Shown piece by piece: positions 1 through 4,961 of a stretch of DNA of 5,243 nucleotides. A program made the translations under genes and the position numbers. The stretch is from positions 1 through 5,243 of the forward strand of contig JALVFB010000030.1 in the NCBI GenBank assembly GCA_027030295.1. Reading direction: 5' to 3'. Numbering within the stretch: the stretch's first letter is position 1; the number at the start of each line of letters is the position of its first letter. The notes beneath the pieces were generated by a model. That model ran no database searches. It saw nothing but the letters and a program-made list of their open reading frames with translations, and was not told the DNA's origin. This DNA comes from Hyphomicrobiales bacterium. Its GTDB lineage: Bacteria > Pseudomonadota > Alphaproteobacteria > Rhizobiales > Aestuariivirgaceae.

Positions 1-34
1 CCCCTCCCTGCCCCTCCCCCTACCAGGGGGAGGG
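1..34. repeat. GC-rich hairpin repeat, truncated by the window edge
   Basis: Bases 12-21 and 25-34 form a perfect 10-bp inverted repeat (CCCTCCCCCT / AGGGGGAGGG) around a 3-nt loop. The preceding bases 1-11 continue the C-rich run. On the minus strand bases 20-1 hold four runs of at least three G separated by one or two bases, a G-quadruplex-type motif. The look is that of the short dispersed CCCTCCCCC-type intergenic repeats seen in many GC-rich proteobacteria. It could also end transcription of a gene left of the window, but no T-run follows the stem on the plus strand. The sequence differs from the two elements at 1037-1160 and 3904-4024. Confidence 0.5.
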
Positions 35-136
35 AAAACCGCACGGCAGGCGAAACGACGGAAAAGGTAACCGTGTGGATGACGTTTACCCTTTGCCGAC
101 GCGCTTGTGGCAGTCTGCGGCCAGCCTGATTCATTC

Positions 137-140
137 GGAG
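137..140 (+). promoter_or_regulatory. ribosome binding site that fixes the uppP start
   Basis: GGAG lies 8 nt before the ATG at 149. The alternative in-frame GTG at 107 has no comparable purine-rich site and would add 14 polar residues not typical of UppP. The ATG at 149 is therefore preferred. Confidence 0.7.
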
Positions 141-148
141 AAAGCATC

Positions 149-955
149 ATGCCGCTGGAACAGATCGTATTGCTCGCGCTCGTGCAGGGCATCACCGAGT
201 TTCTGCCCATATCCTCCTCTGGCCACCTCATCCTGTTGCCGAAGGTGATGGGCTGGCACGATCAGGGGCTGATCACCGACGTGATGGTGCACATGGGCTC
301 GTTCCTGGCGGTGGTGGTCTATTTCTGGCGCGACATCCTGGGCATGCTGCAAGGCGTGTTCGAGCTGCTGCGCGGGCGCCTGACGCCGGCGGGGCGGCTG
401 GCTCTGCTCATCATCGTCGGCACCATACCGGCGGTGGCCTTCGGCCTGTTCATGAAGCTCAGCGGCCTGCAGGACTCCTTGCGCCTTCCGCTGCTCATCG
501 CCATCAACGCCGTGCTCTTCGGCCTGGTGATGCTGTTCGCCGACAGGATGGGCCGGCAGGCGCGCACCGCGGAAGAGCTGGGCGTGGTTGAAGCCCTCGT
601 CATCGGCGTGGCGCAGGCGGTGGCCATCATCCCCGGCGTGTCGCGCTCCGGCATCACCATGTCCGCCGGACGCCTCTATGGCCTTAAGCGCACGGAAGCG
701 GCGCGCTTCTCCTTCCTGCTGGGCATTCCGGCCATCGCAGGCGCCGGCGTGCTGGTGCTGGGCGAGGCGGTGGAAAAGGGCGTGACCATCTCCGCCGACG
801 CCATTCTGGCCGGCGTGCTCACCTTCTTCGTGGCGCTGGCGGCCATCGCCTTCCTGATGAAGATCATCACCCGCGCCGGGCTGTTGCCCTTCGTCATCTA
901 CCGTTTCGTGCTGGCGGCGGTGCTGGGCTGGATGATGCTCTCCGGACAGCTCTGA
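149..955 (+). CDS. uppP: Undecaprenyl-diphosphatase UppP (BacA family)
   Basis: Integral membrane phosphatase that removes a phosphate from undecaprenyl pyrophosphate, giving the carrier lipid used again for peptidoglycan and other envelope polymers. Its overproduction is known to give bacitracin resistance. The 268-residue length is normal for the family. The first conserved motif is at residues 13-26 (QGITEFLPISSSGH, with E17, the serine cluster 22-24 and H26). The second is PGVSRSG at 162-168, with R166 as the expected catalytic arginine. Hydrophobic segments lie near 5-24, 42-60, 84-102, 112-131, 146-162, 188-205, 217-237 and 246-264. The start at 149 is chosen for its GGAG site and the family-like N-terminus MPLEQIVLLALVQG. 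The gene faces rpmE, with a hairpin and mobile element copy 1 between them. It appears intact, with no missing key residue. Confidence 0.96.
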   Translation: MPLEQIVLLALVQGITEFLPISSSGHLILLPKVMGWHDQGLITDVMVHMGSFLAVVVYFWRDILGMLQGVFELLRGRLTPAGRLALLIIVGTIPAVAFGLFMKLSGLQDSLRLPLLIAINAVLFGLVMLFADRMGRQARTAEELGVVEALVIGVAQAVAIIPGVSRSGITMSAGRLYGLKRTEAARFSFLLGIPAIAGAGVLVLGEAVEKGVTISADAILAGVLTFFVALAAIAFLMKIITRAGLLPFVIYRFVLAAVLGWMMLSGQL

Positions 956-980
956 TCATGCGCACGATGGTGCGTGAAAA

Positions 981-1009
981 GGGAAGGGGCGCAACCGCGC
1001 CCCCTTCTC
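981..1009 (+). terminator. Hairpin downstream of uppP, possible terminator
   Basis: Bases 981-992 pair with 997-1009 around the loop AACC (993-996), with one bulged C at 1004 and a G-T pair at 982/1008. The stem is GC-rich and starts 25 bp after the uppP stop. No T-run follows (the next bases are CATGAACC), so it is an incomplete intrinsic terminator. It may act in tandem with the hairpin of the element at 1062-1130, which is followed by TTTT. Confidence 0.45.
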
Positions 1010-1036
1010 CATGAACCGCGTCTGCAAGCGGGCTTA

Positions 1037-1160
1037 TACCAAGATGCATAAAGAACCACCCACCGCCCCGCGCCCCCACCCAACCCCCAAATTATGAAAA
1101 ACAAGGGCTTGGGTGGGGGCGCGGGGCGGTTTTACCGGTCAGTCTTTACGCAATCTGGTA
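1037..1160 (-). mobile_element. MITE-like inverted-repeat element, copy 1 (124 bp)
   Basis: Non-coding element with imperfect terminal inverted repeats. The left end TACCAAGATGCATAAAGA (1037-1054) and the reverse complement of the right end, TACCAGATTGCGTAAAGA (1160-1143), match at 14 of 18 positions. It is flanked by a direct TTA at 1034-1036 and 1161-1163, read as a 3-bp target duplication. The reverse complement aligns end to end with 3904-4024, about 106 of 121 positions by hand, with a 3-nt gap. It encodes no transposase, so any movement would depend on an enzyme supplied elsewhere. The minus strand is given because it reads in the same direction as copy 2. The right TTA is, on the minus strand, the TAA stop of rpmE. 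The 'mobile' label is an inference from ends, duplications and copy number; only two copies are visible. Confidence 0.75.
1062..1130. repeat. Perfect 22-bp stem inside element copy 1
   Basis: Arms 1062-1083 and 1109-1130 are exact reverse complements, separated by a 25-nt loop (1084-1108). The stem is almost wholly G and C and would be very stable in RNA or single-stranded DNA. On the plus strand it is followed directly by TTTT (1130-1133), so it could end transcripts from uppP. On the minus strand no T-run follows, so termination of rpmE is less certain. Both strands also fit a G-quadruplex pattern: plus 1105-1126, minus 1088-1066. Confidence 0.85.
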
Positions 1161-1388
1161 TTACTTCCCGCCGCCCATGAGAAAGCCGTATTTCTCCTTG
1201 AAGCGGGAAACGCGGCCCCGATCCAGCACCTGCTGCGGCCCGCCCGTCCAGGCCGAATGGGACTTCGGGTCGATTTCCAGCGTCAGCACGTCGCCCTCCG
1301 CGCCCCAGGTGGAACGGGTGACATATTCCGTGCCGTCGGTCATCACCACCTTGATGAAGTGATAATCCGGGTGAATGTCCTTCTTCAT
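1161..1388 (-). CDS. rpmE: 50S ribosomal protein L31, cysteine-free form
   Basis: Protein of the large ribosomal subunit, located at the bridge to the small subunit. The 75 residues begin [19 protein letters not shown], the typical L31 N-terminus, and continue with the conserved TRSTWG (residues 25-30), the DP at 40-41 and the HSAWTGG segment. The C-terminal half holds [14 protein letters not shown]. There is no cysteine, so the zinc-binding type of L31 is excluded; this matches the zinc-independent form frequent in alphaproteobacteria. The start at 1388 is chosen because GGAGG (1399-1395) sits 6 nt ahead of it. A longer in-frame ATG at 1493 would add 35 residues unlike the family. The stop TAA is also the target duplication of element copy 1, so the coding sequence is intact but its original 3' flank has been displaced by 127 bp. 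It is divergent from the transpeptidase gene. Confidence 0.95.
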   Translation of the reverse strand: MKKDIHPDYHFIKVVMTDGTEYVTRSTWGAEGDVLTLEIDPKSHSAWTGGPQQVLDRGRVSRFKEKYGFLMGGGK

Positions 1389-1414
1389 CGCCAGCCTCCA
1401 GCGCATTCTCACGG

Positions 1415-1451
1415 AAACAAAAAGCACCCGCGGGCGCACGAAAGCACACCC
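1415..1451 (-). promoter_or_regulatory. Attenuator-like competing hairpins in the rpmE leader
   Basis: Read on the minus strand, GCGCC (1437-1433) pairs with GGTGC (1428-1424), one pair being G-U, around the loop CGCG. TTTTTGTTT follows at 1423-1415, which is the form of a short intrinsic terminator. Upstream, GGGTGTGC (1451-1444) can pair with GTGCGCCC (1439-1432) around TTTC in 8 pairs including three wobbles. This uses up the left arm of the terminator, so the two structures exclude each other. The terminator stem has only five pairs, so its strength is doubtful. It lies about 36 nt before the rpmE start. Confidence 0.3.
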
Positions 1452-1479
1452 CGGATGGCCAACATTCTTGTGATGGGCA

Positions 1480-1507
1480 TTTACAACAGGCACATGCTAT
1501 ATTGCAA
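1480..1507 (-). promoter_or_regulatory. Candidate housekeeping promoter for rpmE
   Basis: On the minus strand TTGCAA (1507-1502) is followed after 16 bp by TGTAAA (1485-1480), each 4 of 6 to the sigma-70-type consensus. It would give a leader of about 85 nt that contains both hairpins described at 1415-1451. The match is weak and other choices are possible. Confidence 0.28.
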
Positions 1508-1534
1508 GGCCGCAACGGCATTCATTTGCAAGGC
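1502..1534. repeat. Direct repeat TTGCAAGGC, two copies 24 bp apart
   Basis: The nonamer occurs at 1502-1510 and 1526-1534, and each contains the palindrome TTGCAA. The 24-bp spacing places the two copies on similar faces of the helix. The first copy overlaps the candidate -35 box of rpmE. It could be a regulator site; no known motif is recognised. Confidence 0.35.
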
Positions 1535-1587
1535 GGGGTTGCTCCATGCCACAAATGGGGCCAGGCATTGGCACATTAAGGAATCGT

Positions 1588-1616
1588 TTGCCATTGCCTG
1601 CGACCTTGGCAAGAAT
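1588..1616 (+). promoter_or_regulatory. Candidate promoter for the L,D-transpeptidase gene
   Basis: TTGCCA (1588-1593, 5 of 6 to TTGACA) is separated by exactly 17 bp from AAGAAT (1611-1616, 4 of 6 to TATAAT). Transcription would start near 1623, giving a leader of about 80 nt that opens with the palindrome at 1623-1648. It is the best-spaced candidate seen in this region, but is unproven. Confidence 0.4.
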
Positions 1617-1622
1617 GCGCGA

Positions 1623-1648
1623 GCCTTTTACAAGGCATTGTGAAAGGC
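1623..1648. promoter_or_regulatory. 11-bp inverted repeat at the predicted transcription start
   Basis: GCCTTTTACAA (1623-1633) and TTGTGAAAGGC (1638-1648) are reverse complements at 10 of 11 positions around GGCA. The one exception is a U-G wobble in RNA. As DNA it has the size and symmetry of an operator for a dimeric repressor. As RNA it would be a stable hairpin at the 5' end of the transpeptidase message. No T-run follows it, so it is not a terminator. The symmetry is clear; the role is inferred. Confidence 0.5.
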
Positions 1649-1665
1649 CGTTGATCGGGGGCGGC

Positions 1666-1697
1666 CCTCGTGGGGGCCACGAATTCTTGACGCGAGG
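1666..1697 (+). promoter_or_regulatory. Small hairpin and possible pairing partner of the ribosome binding site
   Basis: TCGTGG (1668-1673) and CCACGA (1677-1682) form a 6-bp stem with a GGG loop. The overlapping CCTCG (1666-1670) is also complementary to CGAGG (1693-1697), which contains the GAGG ribosome binding site of the transpeptidase gene. The two pairings exclude one another. Such short matches arise by chance in GC-rich DNA, so the regulatory reading is weak. Confidence 0.2.
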
Positions 1698-1703
1698 CTT
1701 GGA

Positions 1704-3806
1704 ATGAAACGGGTGCGGGCCTTCTTTCTGGCGGGTATGTCCTTTGCGGTGGCGATCTCCGCCATGCCGGATCTTTCGCCGATTGCGCCAGCCACTGCGG
1801 CACAGAAGAATTTCAAACGCGGCAACTGGACGAGCGCCCGCGCCAAACGCGCCAAGCACCCCGCCGGCAAACCGCGCCGCATAGATTTCCTGGGGATTTT
1901 CGGTGGCCTCGGCAACCCGTCCTCCGCCCGCCAGCATCGCACCGGCCCCTGGTCGGATGGCTTCATTTTCGGCAATTCGCGCCGCCCCTTTGGCCGTCCG
2001 GCACTGCTGGCGCCCGATGTGCCGGTGATAGAATATGTGGAAAAACCAAAAATCTACGTATACCCTCAGCCCCAGCTGGTGTCCCTGAAAGACGCCCGGC
2101 TGAAGGGCGACGCGGAATGGGCCATCAATAACGCGATCCTGGAAACCCTGCGTTCCGGCGCCGCCCGCGTGCAGGTTTCCACCATGAACCGCCGCGCCAT
2201 TCTGAATTTCTACAAGGCGCGGAAATTCGCGCCCGTGTGGGTTTCCGGCACCGATGTGCTGCCGCGTGCGCAACTGGTCCTGGCGCTGCTGTCGAAGGCG
2301 CACGAACACGGGCTGACGGATGAGCATTACCGCGTGCCCATCGCCTGGGAAAACGCCGGCAACGCCGCCGCCATCACCACAAGCGTGGAAAATCTCGCCC
2401 GCCTGGACGTGGAGCTGACGGCCATGGCCCTGCGTTTCGCCCGCCACCTGTCGGGCGGCGTGGTGAACCCGAACCAGCTCAGTTCCTACCACGACCTGAG
2501 GCCGCCGAAGGTTTCTCCCGCCAGGGCGCTGAAGAAACTGGCCGAAGCCGAAGACCCCGCTGCCTGGCTGGAATCGCTGGCGCCGAAACACGTCGCCTAT
2601 GGCCTGATGAAGAAGGAACTGGCGCGGCTGCGCGGCGGCGCGCGGGAAAAGCTGTTGCCGCCCATTCCCGTCGGCAAGGTCATCCGCCCCGGCATGCGCG
2701 ACGAACGGCTGGCGTTGGTGCGCCGCCATCTGCGCAAGCTGGGCCTGCTGGAGGACGTTTCGGAAAAACGGGCGGAATCCGTCACCGCCGAACCGGCGGC
2801 CGCAACGGAAGAAATGACGGATGGTCGGGCCACCGCCACGGCCGACGTGCCGGCGCGGGATACCACCATCTATGATTCGCGACTGGTTGCCGCCGTCAAG
2901 CGCTTCCAGAAGCTGGCCGGCCTCAAGCCGGACGGCATCATCGGCAAGGGCACCATCGGCGCGCTCAACCGCCGCAACAGTTACAACACGCGCCAAAGCC
3001 GCATCCGCAAGCTGGCGCTGAACATGGAGCGCCTGCGCTGGATGCCGCGCAACTTCGGCAAGGTGCATTTCCTGGTCAACATCCCGGCCTTCGAGGTCTA
3101 TCTCTATGAAAACGGCCGCGTCAGGTGGAAAAGCCGGGTGATCACCGGCAAGCCGAAGAATCAGACGGCCTTCTTCTCCGACCGCATCGAATATGTGGTC
3201 TTCAACCCCTACTGGGGCGTGCCGCAGTCCATCATCCGCAAGGAGTTCATCCCCAAGCTGATGCGCGACCCCCATTGGCTGGATCGCGAAGGCTACGAAG
3301 TGCGCGACAGGAAGGGGCGCCGCATCAGCTCCGCCGCCGTCGACTGGGCGGCCTACCGCAACGCCAAGGTCATCCCCTTCGACATTCGCCAGTTGCCGGG
3401 CGACAAGAACGCCCTTGGCCGCATCAAGGTGCTGTTCCCGAACAAGCACTCCATTTACATGCACGACACCCCGGCCAAGTCGCTGTTCAGGCGCTCCGTG
3501 CGCGCCTTTTCGCATGGCTGCGTGCGGGTTCAGAAGCCGCGCGAACTGGCCGAGTTGGTTTCCGGCCTCGACCCGTTCGAGATCGAGCAATATCTGAAGG
3601 CCGGCGAGAACAAGCAGATCAAGTTGAAGCGCACCACGCCGGTGCACATCGCCTATTTCACGGTGTGGCCGGACAACAAGGGCCGCCTGCGCTACTACAA
3701 CGACATCTACGGCCGCGACAAGCTGCTGGAAACGGCGCTGAAAAAGCACGACGCCGCCTATCGGCGGATCATCCTGCAGGCGCAGGCGGAATCGCCGGCG
3801 CGCTGA
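1704..3806 (+). CDS. Secreted L,D-transpeptidase, YcbB/LdtD-like, with peptidoglycan-binding domain
   Basis: Periplasmic enzyme that, by family, joins peptidoglycan stems through 3-3 cross-links (meso-DAP to meso-DAP) or attaches proteins to peptidoglycan. It uses a catalytic cysteine and is not inhibited by most beta-lactams other than carbapenems. The 700 residues show a signal peptide (basic MKRVR, hydrophobic 7-20, likely cut after ATAA at 30-33). A basic, proline- and glycine-rich stretch follows (34-125), then the helical YcbB N-terminal region (about 130-330). The peptidoglycan-binding domain is split: its first helix is at 333-351, then an Ala/Glu-rich insert at 352-387, then YDSRLVAAVKRFQ to GALN (390-422). 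The YkuD catalytic domain is at about 452-655, with MHDTP at 586-590 and SHGCVRV at 603-609 (C606 nucleophile, H604, R608). E. coli YcbB has 615 residues, so this one is longer, mainly at the N-terminus and the insert. GAGG at 1694-1697 lies 6 nt before the ATG. It is divergent from rpmE and probably monocistronic. The paralogue cannot be assigned. Confidence 0.93.
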   Translation: MKRVRAFFLAGMSFAVAISAMPDLSPIAPATAAQKNFKRGNWTSARAKRAKHPAGKPRRIDFLGIFGGLGNPSSARQHRTGPWSDGFIFGNSRRPFGRPALLAPDVPVIEYVEKPKIYVYPQPQLVSLKDARLKGDAEWAINNAILETLRSGAARVQVSTMNRRAILNFYKARKFAPVWVSGTDVLPRAQLVLALLSKAHEHGLTDEHYRVPIAWENAGNAAAITTSVENLARLDVELTAMALRFARHLSGGVVNPNQLSSYHDLRPPKVSPARALKKLAEAEDPAAWLESLAPKHVAYGLMKKELARLRGGAREKLLPPIPVGKVIRPGMRDERLALVRRHLRKLGLLEDVSEKRAESVTAEPAAATEEMTDGRATATADVPARDTTIYDSRLVAAVKRFQKLAGLKPDGIIGKGTIGALNRRNSYNTRQSRIRKLALNMERLRWMPRNFGKVHFLVNIPAFEVYLYENGRVRWKSRVITGKPKNQTAFFSDRIEYVVFNPYWGVPQSIIRKEFIPKLMRDPHWLDREGYEVRDRKGRRISSAAVDWAAYRNAKVIPFDIRQLPGDKNALGRIKVLFPNKHSIYMHDTPAKSLFRRSVRAFSHGCVRVQKPRELAELVSGLDPFEIEQYLKAGENKQIKLKRTTPVHIAYFTVWPDNKGRLRYYNDIYGRDKLLETALKKHDAAYRRIILQAQAESPAR

Positions 3807-3812
3807 ACCGAC

Positions 3813-3835
3813 TGCCGCGAACCTGACGGCATTTT
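3813..3835 (+). terminator. Weak terminator candidate after the L,D-transpeptidase gene
   Basis: TGCCG (3813-3817) pairs with CGGCA (3827-3831) around a 9-nt loop and is followed by TTTT (3832-3835), starting 7 bp after the stop codon. The stem is short, so read-through into the htpX leader is possible. Confidence 0.35.
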
Positions 3836-3903
3836 CATCCCGTCGCTATTGCCGCGCGCCGCGCCGGTGCCCATATCGTCTCGCCACGAACGGTGACGAA
3901 TGA

Positions 3904-4024
3904 TACCATTTTGCGTAATGTCTGACCGGTGAAACTGCCCCGCGCCCCTCAGGCCCTTGTTTTTCACAATTTGGGGGTTGGGTGGGGGCGCGGGGCGGTG
4001 GGTGGTCATTCATGCATTCCGGTA
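3904..4024 (+). mobile_element. MITE-like inverted-repeat element, copy 2 (121 bp)
   Basis: Same element as 1037-1160 in the opposite orientation. Ends are TACC (3904-3907) and GGTA (4021-4024), with further terminal symmetry around TTTTGCGTAA and its partner near ATGCAT. It is flanked by TGA at 3901-3903 and 4025-4027, a 3-bp duplication different from that of copy 1. The right hairpin arm (3978-3999) is identical to copy 1. The left arm (from 3934) has lost 3 nt and carries further changes, leaving about 15 pairs including one G-U. It ends 16 bp before the htpX start codon and so forms most of the immediate 5' leader of htpX. It encodes no transposase. Confidence 0.75.
3973..3995 (+). other. 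G-quadruplex motif in the htpX leader
   Basis: Four G-runs of 5, 3, 5 and 4 bases are separated by TT, T and CGC, which fits the canonical pattern for an intramolecular G-quadruplex on the plus strand. If transcription of htpX starts upstream of the element, the motif would be in the mRNA about 45 nt before the start codon. It competes with the element's hairpin for the same G-rich arm. Confidence 0.55.
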
Positions 4025-4040
4025 TGAGGCAGGGAGCACC

Positions 4041-4958
4041 ATGTGGAACTACACGAAAACGGCGATGCTGTTGGCGGCGCTCACCGCGCTGTTCATCGGC
4101 ATGGGCTATCTCATCGGCGGGCAGACGGGCATGTTGCTGGCGCTCGTCTTTTCCGTCGGCATGAACATCTTCTCCTGGTGGAACTCGGACAAGCTGGTGC
4201 TGCGCATGCACCACGCCGAGCCGGTGGACGAACGCGCCGCCCCGGAACTGTATCGGCTGATCGCCCATCTGGCGCGCCGCGCCGGCCTGCCCATGCCGAA
4301 AATCTACATCATCCACACCGACCAGCCCAACGCCTTCGCCACCGGGCGCGACCCGGAACATGGCGTGGTGGCCGTCACCACCGGGCTGTTGAACCTGCTG
4401 GACGAAGAGGAGCTGGCCGGCGTGCTGGCGCACGAGCTGGCGCACATCAAGAACCGCGACACGCTCACCATGACCATCACCGCCACCATCGCCGGCGCCA
4501 TTTCCATGCTCGCCAATTTCGCCATGTTCTTCGGCGGCCGCGACCGCAACAACCCGCTGGGCTTCATCGGCACCCTGCTGCTGATGATCCTCGCGCCGAT
4601 GGCGGCCATGCTGGTGCAGTTCGCCATCTCCCGCACCCGCGAATACGCCGCCGATCGCGAAGGCGCGAAGATCGCCGGCAATCCGTTGTGGCTGGCCCGC
4701 GCGCTGGAAAGGATCGAGGCCTACGCCCGCGGCATCCCCAACCCCTCCGCCGAGGCCCACCCCGAGACGGCGCATCTGTTCATCGTCAACCCGCTCACCG
4801 GCGAGGGCATGGACAACCTGTTTTCCACCCACCCGAACACGGAAAACCGCATCGCCGCGCTGATGGAACTGGCCCGCGAGATGGGCGTGCGGGACCAGGA
4901 CGGCGGACCGTGGCGGCAGGTGGACTCTTCTCCGCCGCCACGCGGCCCGTGGGGCTGA
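4041..4958 (+). CDS. htpX: Membrane zinc metalloprotease HtpX (M48 family)
   Basis: Inner-membrane endopeptidase with its active site on the cytoplasmic side. It degrades misfolded or damaged membrane proteins together with FtsH, and is often part of the heat or envelope stress response. The 305 residues show two N-terminal hydrophobic segments (about 7-24 and 28-46). The catalytic HELAH is at 131-135 (H131 and H135 bind zinc, E132 is the general base). Two further hydrophobic segments lie near 143-165 and 173-196. The third zinc ligand E201 is in [13 protein letters not shown]. The C-terminal [10 protein letters not shown] (262-271) is also a family hallmark. The last 20 residues are polar and proline-rich. 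The ATG at 4041 is chosen for AGGGAG (4031-4036) and the normal N-terminus. The frame is open upstream to a TTG at 3957 inside the mobile element, but those 28 residues are not HtpX-like. It converges with the next gene, 3 nt between stops. Confidence 0.95.
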   Translation: MWNYTKTAMLLAALTALFIGMGYLIGGQTGMLLALVFSVGMNIFSWWNSDKLVLRMHHAEPVDERAAPELYRLIAHLARRAGLPMPKIYIIHTDQPNAFATGRDPEHGVVAVTTGLLNLLDEEELAGVLAHELAHIKNRDTLTMTITATIAGAISMLANFAMFFGGRDRNNPLGFIGTLLLMILAPMAAMLVQFAISRTREYAADREGAKIAGNPLWLARALERIEAYARGIPNPSAEAHPETAHLFIVNPLTGEGMDNLFSTHPNTENRIAALMELAREMGVRDQDGGPWRQVDSSPPPRGPWG

Positions 4959-4961
4959 CGT

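Larger units (their letters stand above)
1389..1703. other. Divergent control region between rpmE and the L,D-transpeptidase gene
   Basis: No convincing gene lies in these 315 bp, although a plus-strand open frame crosses them without a family-like product. The region is visibly less GC-rich than the flanking genes. It holds a candidate promoter for each direction, an attenuator-like structure on the rpmE side, a direct repeat TTGCAAGGC (1502-1510 and 1526-1534), a strong palindrome (1623-1648) and a small hairpin just before the transpeptidase ribosome binding site. Confidence 0.6.

Noticed and set aside
66..90. GGTAA / TTACC inverted repeat upstream of uppP
   Set aside because: Only five paired bases with a long spacer; expected by chance. 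No good promoter was found in 35-148 either.
1568..1592. Sigma-54-like TGGCAC near the transpeptidase promoter
   Set aside because: No TTGC element occurs at the strict spacing required downstream of TGGCAC.
1113..1643. Plus-strand open frame across element copy 1, rpmE and the control region
   Set aside because: It runs antisense through rpmE and shows no family features; its start lies inside the mobile element.
1497..3749. Very long minus-strand open frame (750 codons) opposite the transpeptidase gene
   Set aside because: It lies antisense to a clear YcbB-like protein and its product is His/Gln/Arg-rich with no recognisable family, as expected from the reverse frame of GC-rich coding DNA.
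1037..4024. Composite transposon made of two inverted element copies carrying rpmE and the transpeptidase gene
   Set aside because: Each copy has its own 3-bp duplication and the outer 3-mers differ (TTA at 1034-1036, TGA at 4025-4027), which fits two separate insertions.
3846..4832. Minus-strand open frame of 328 codons opposite htpX
   Set aside because: The product is low-complexity Gly/His/Gln-rich and lies antisense to an intact HtpX with all zinc ligands, so it is a shadow frame.
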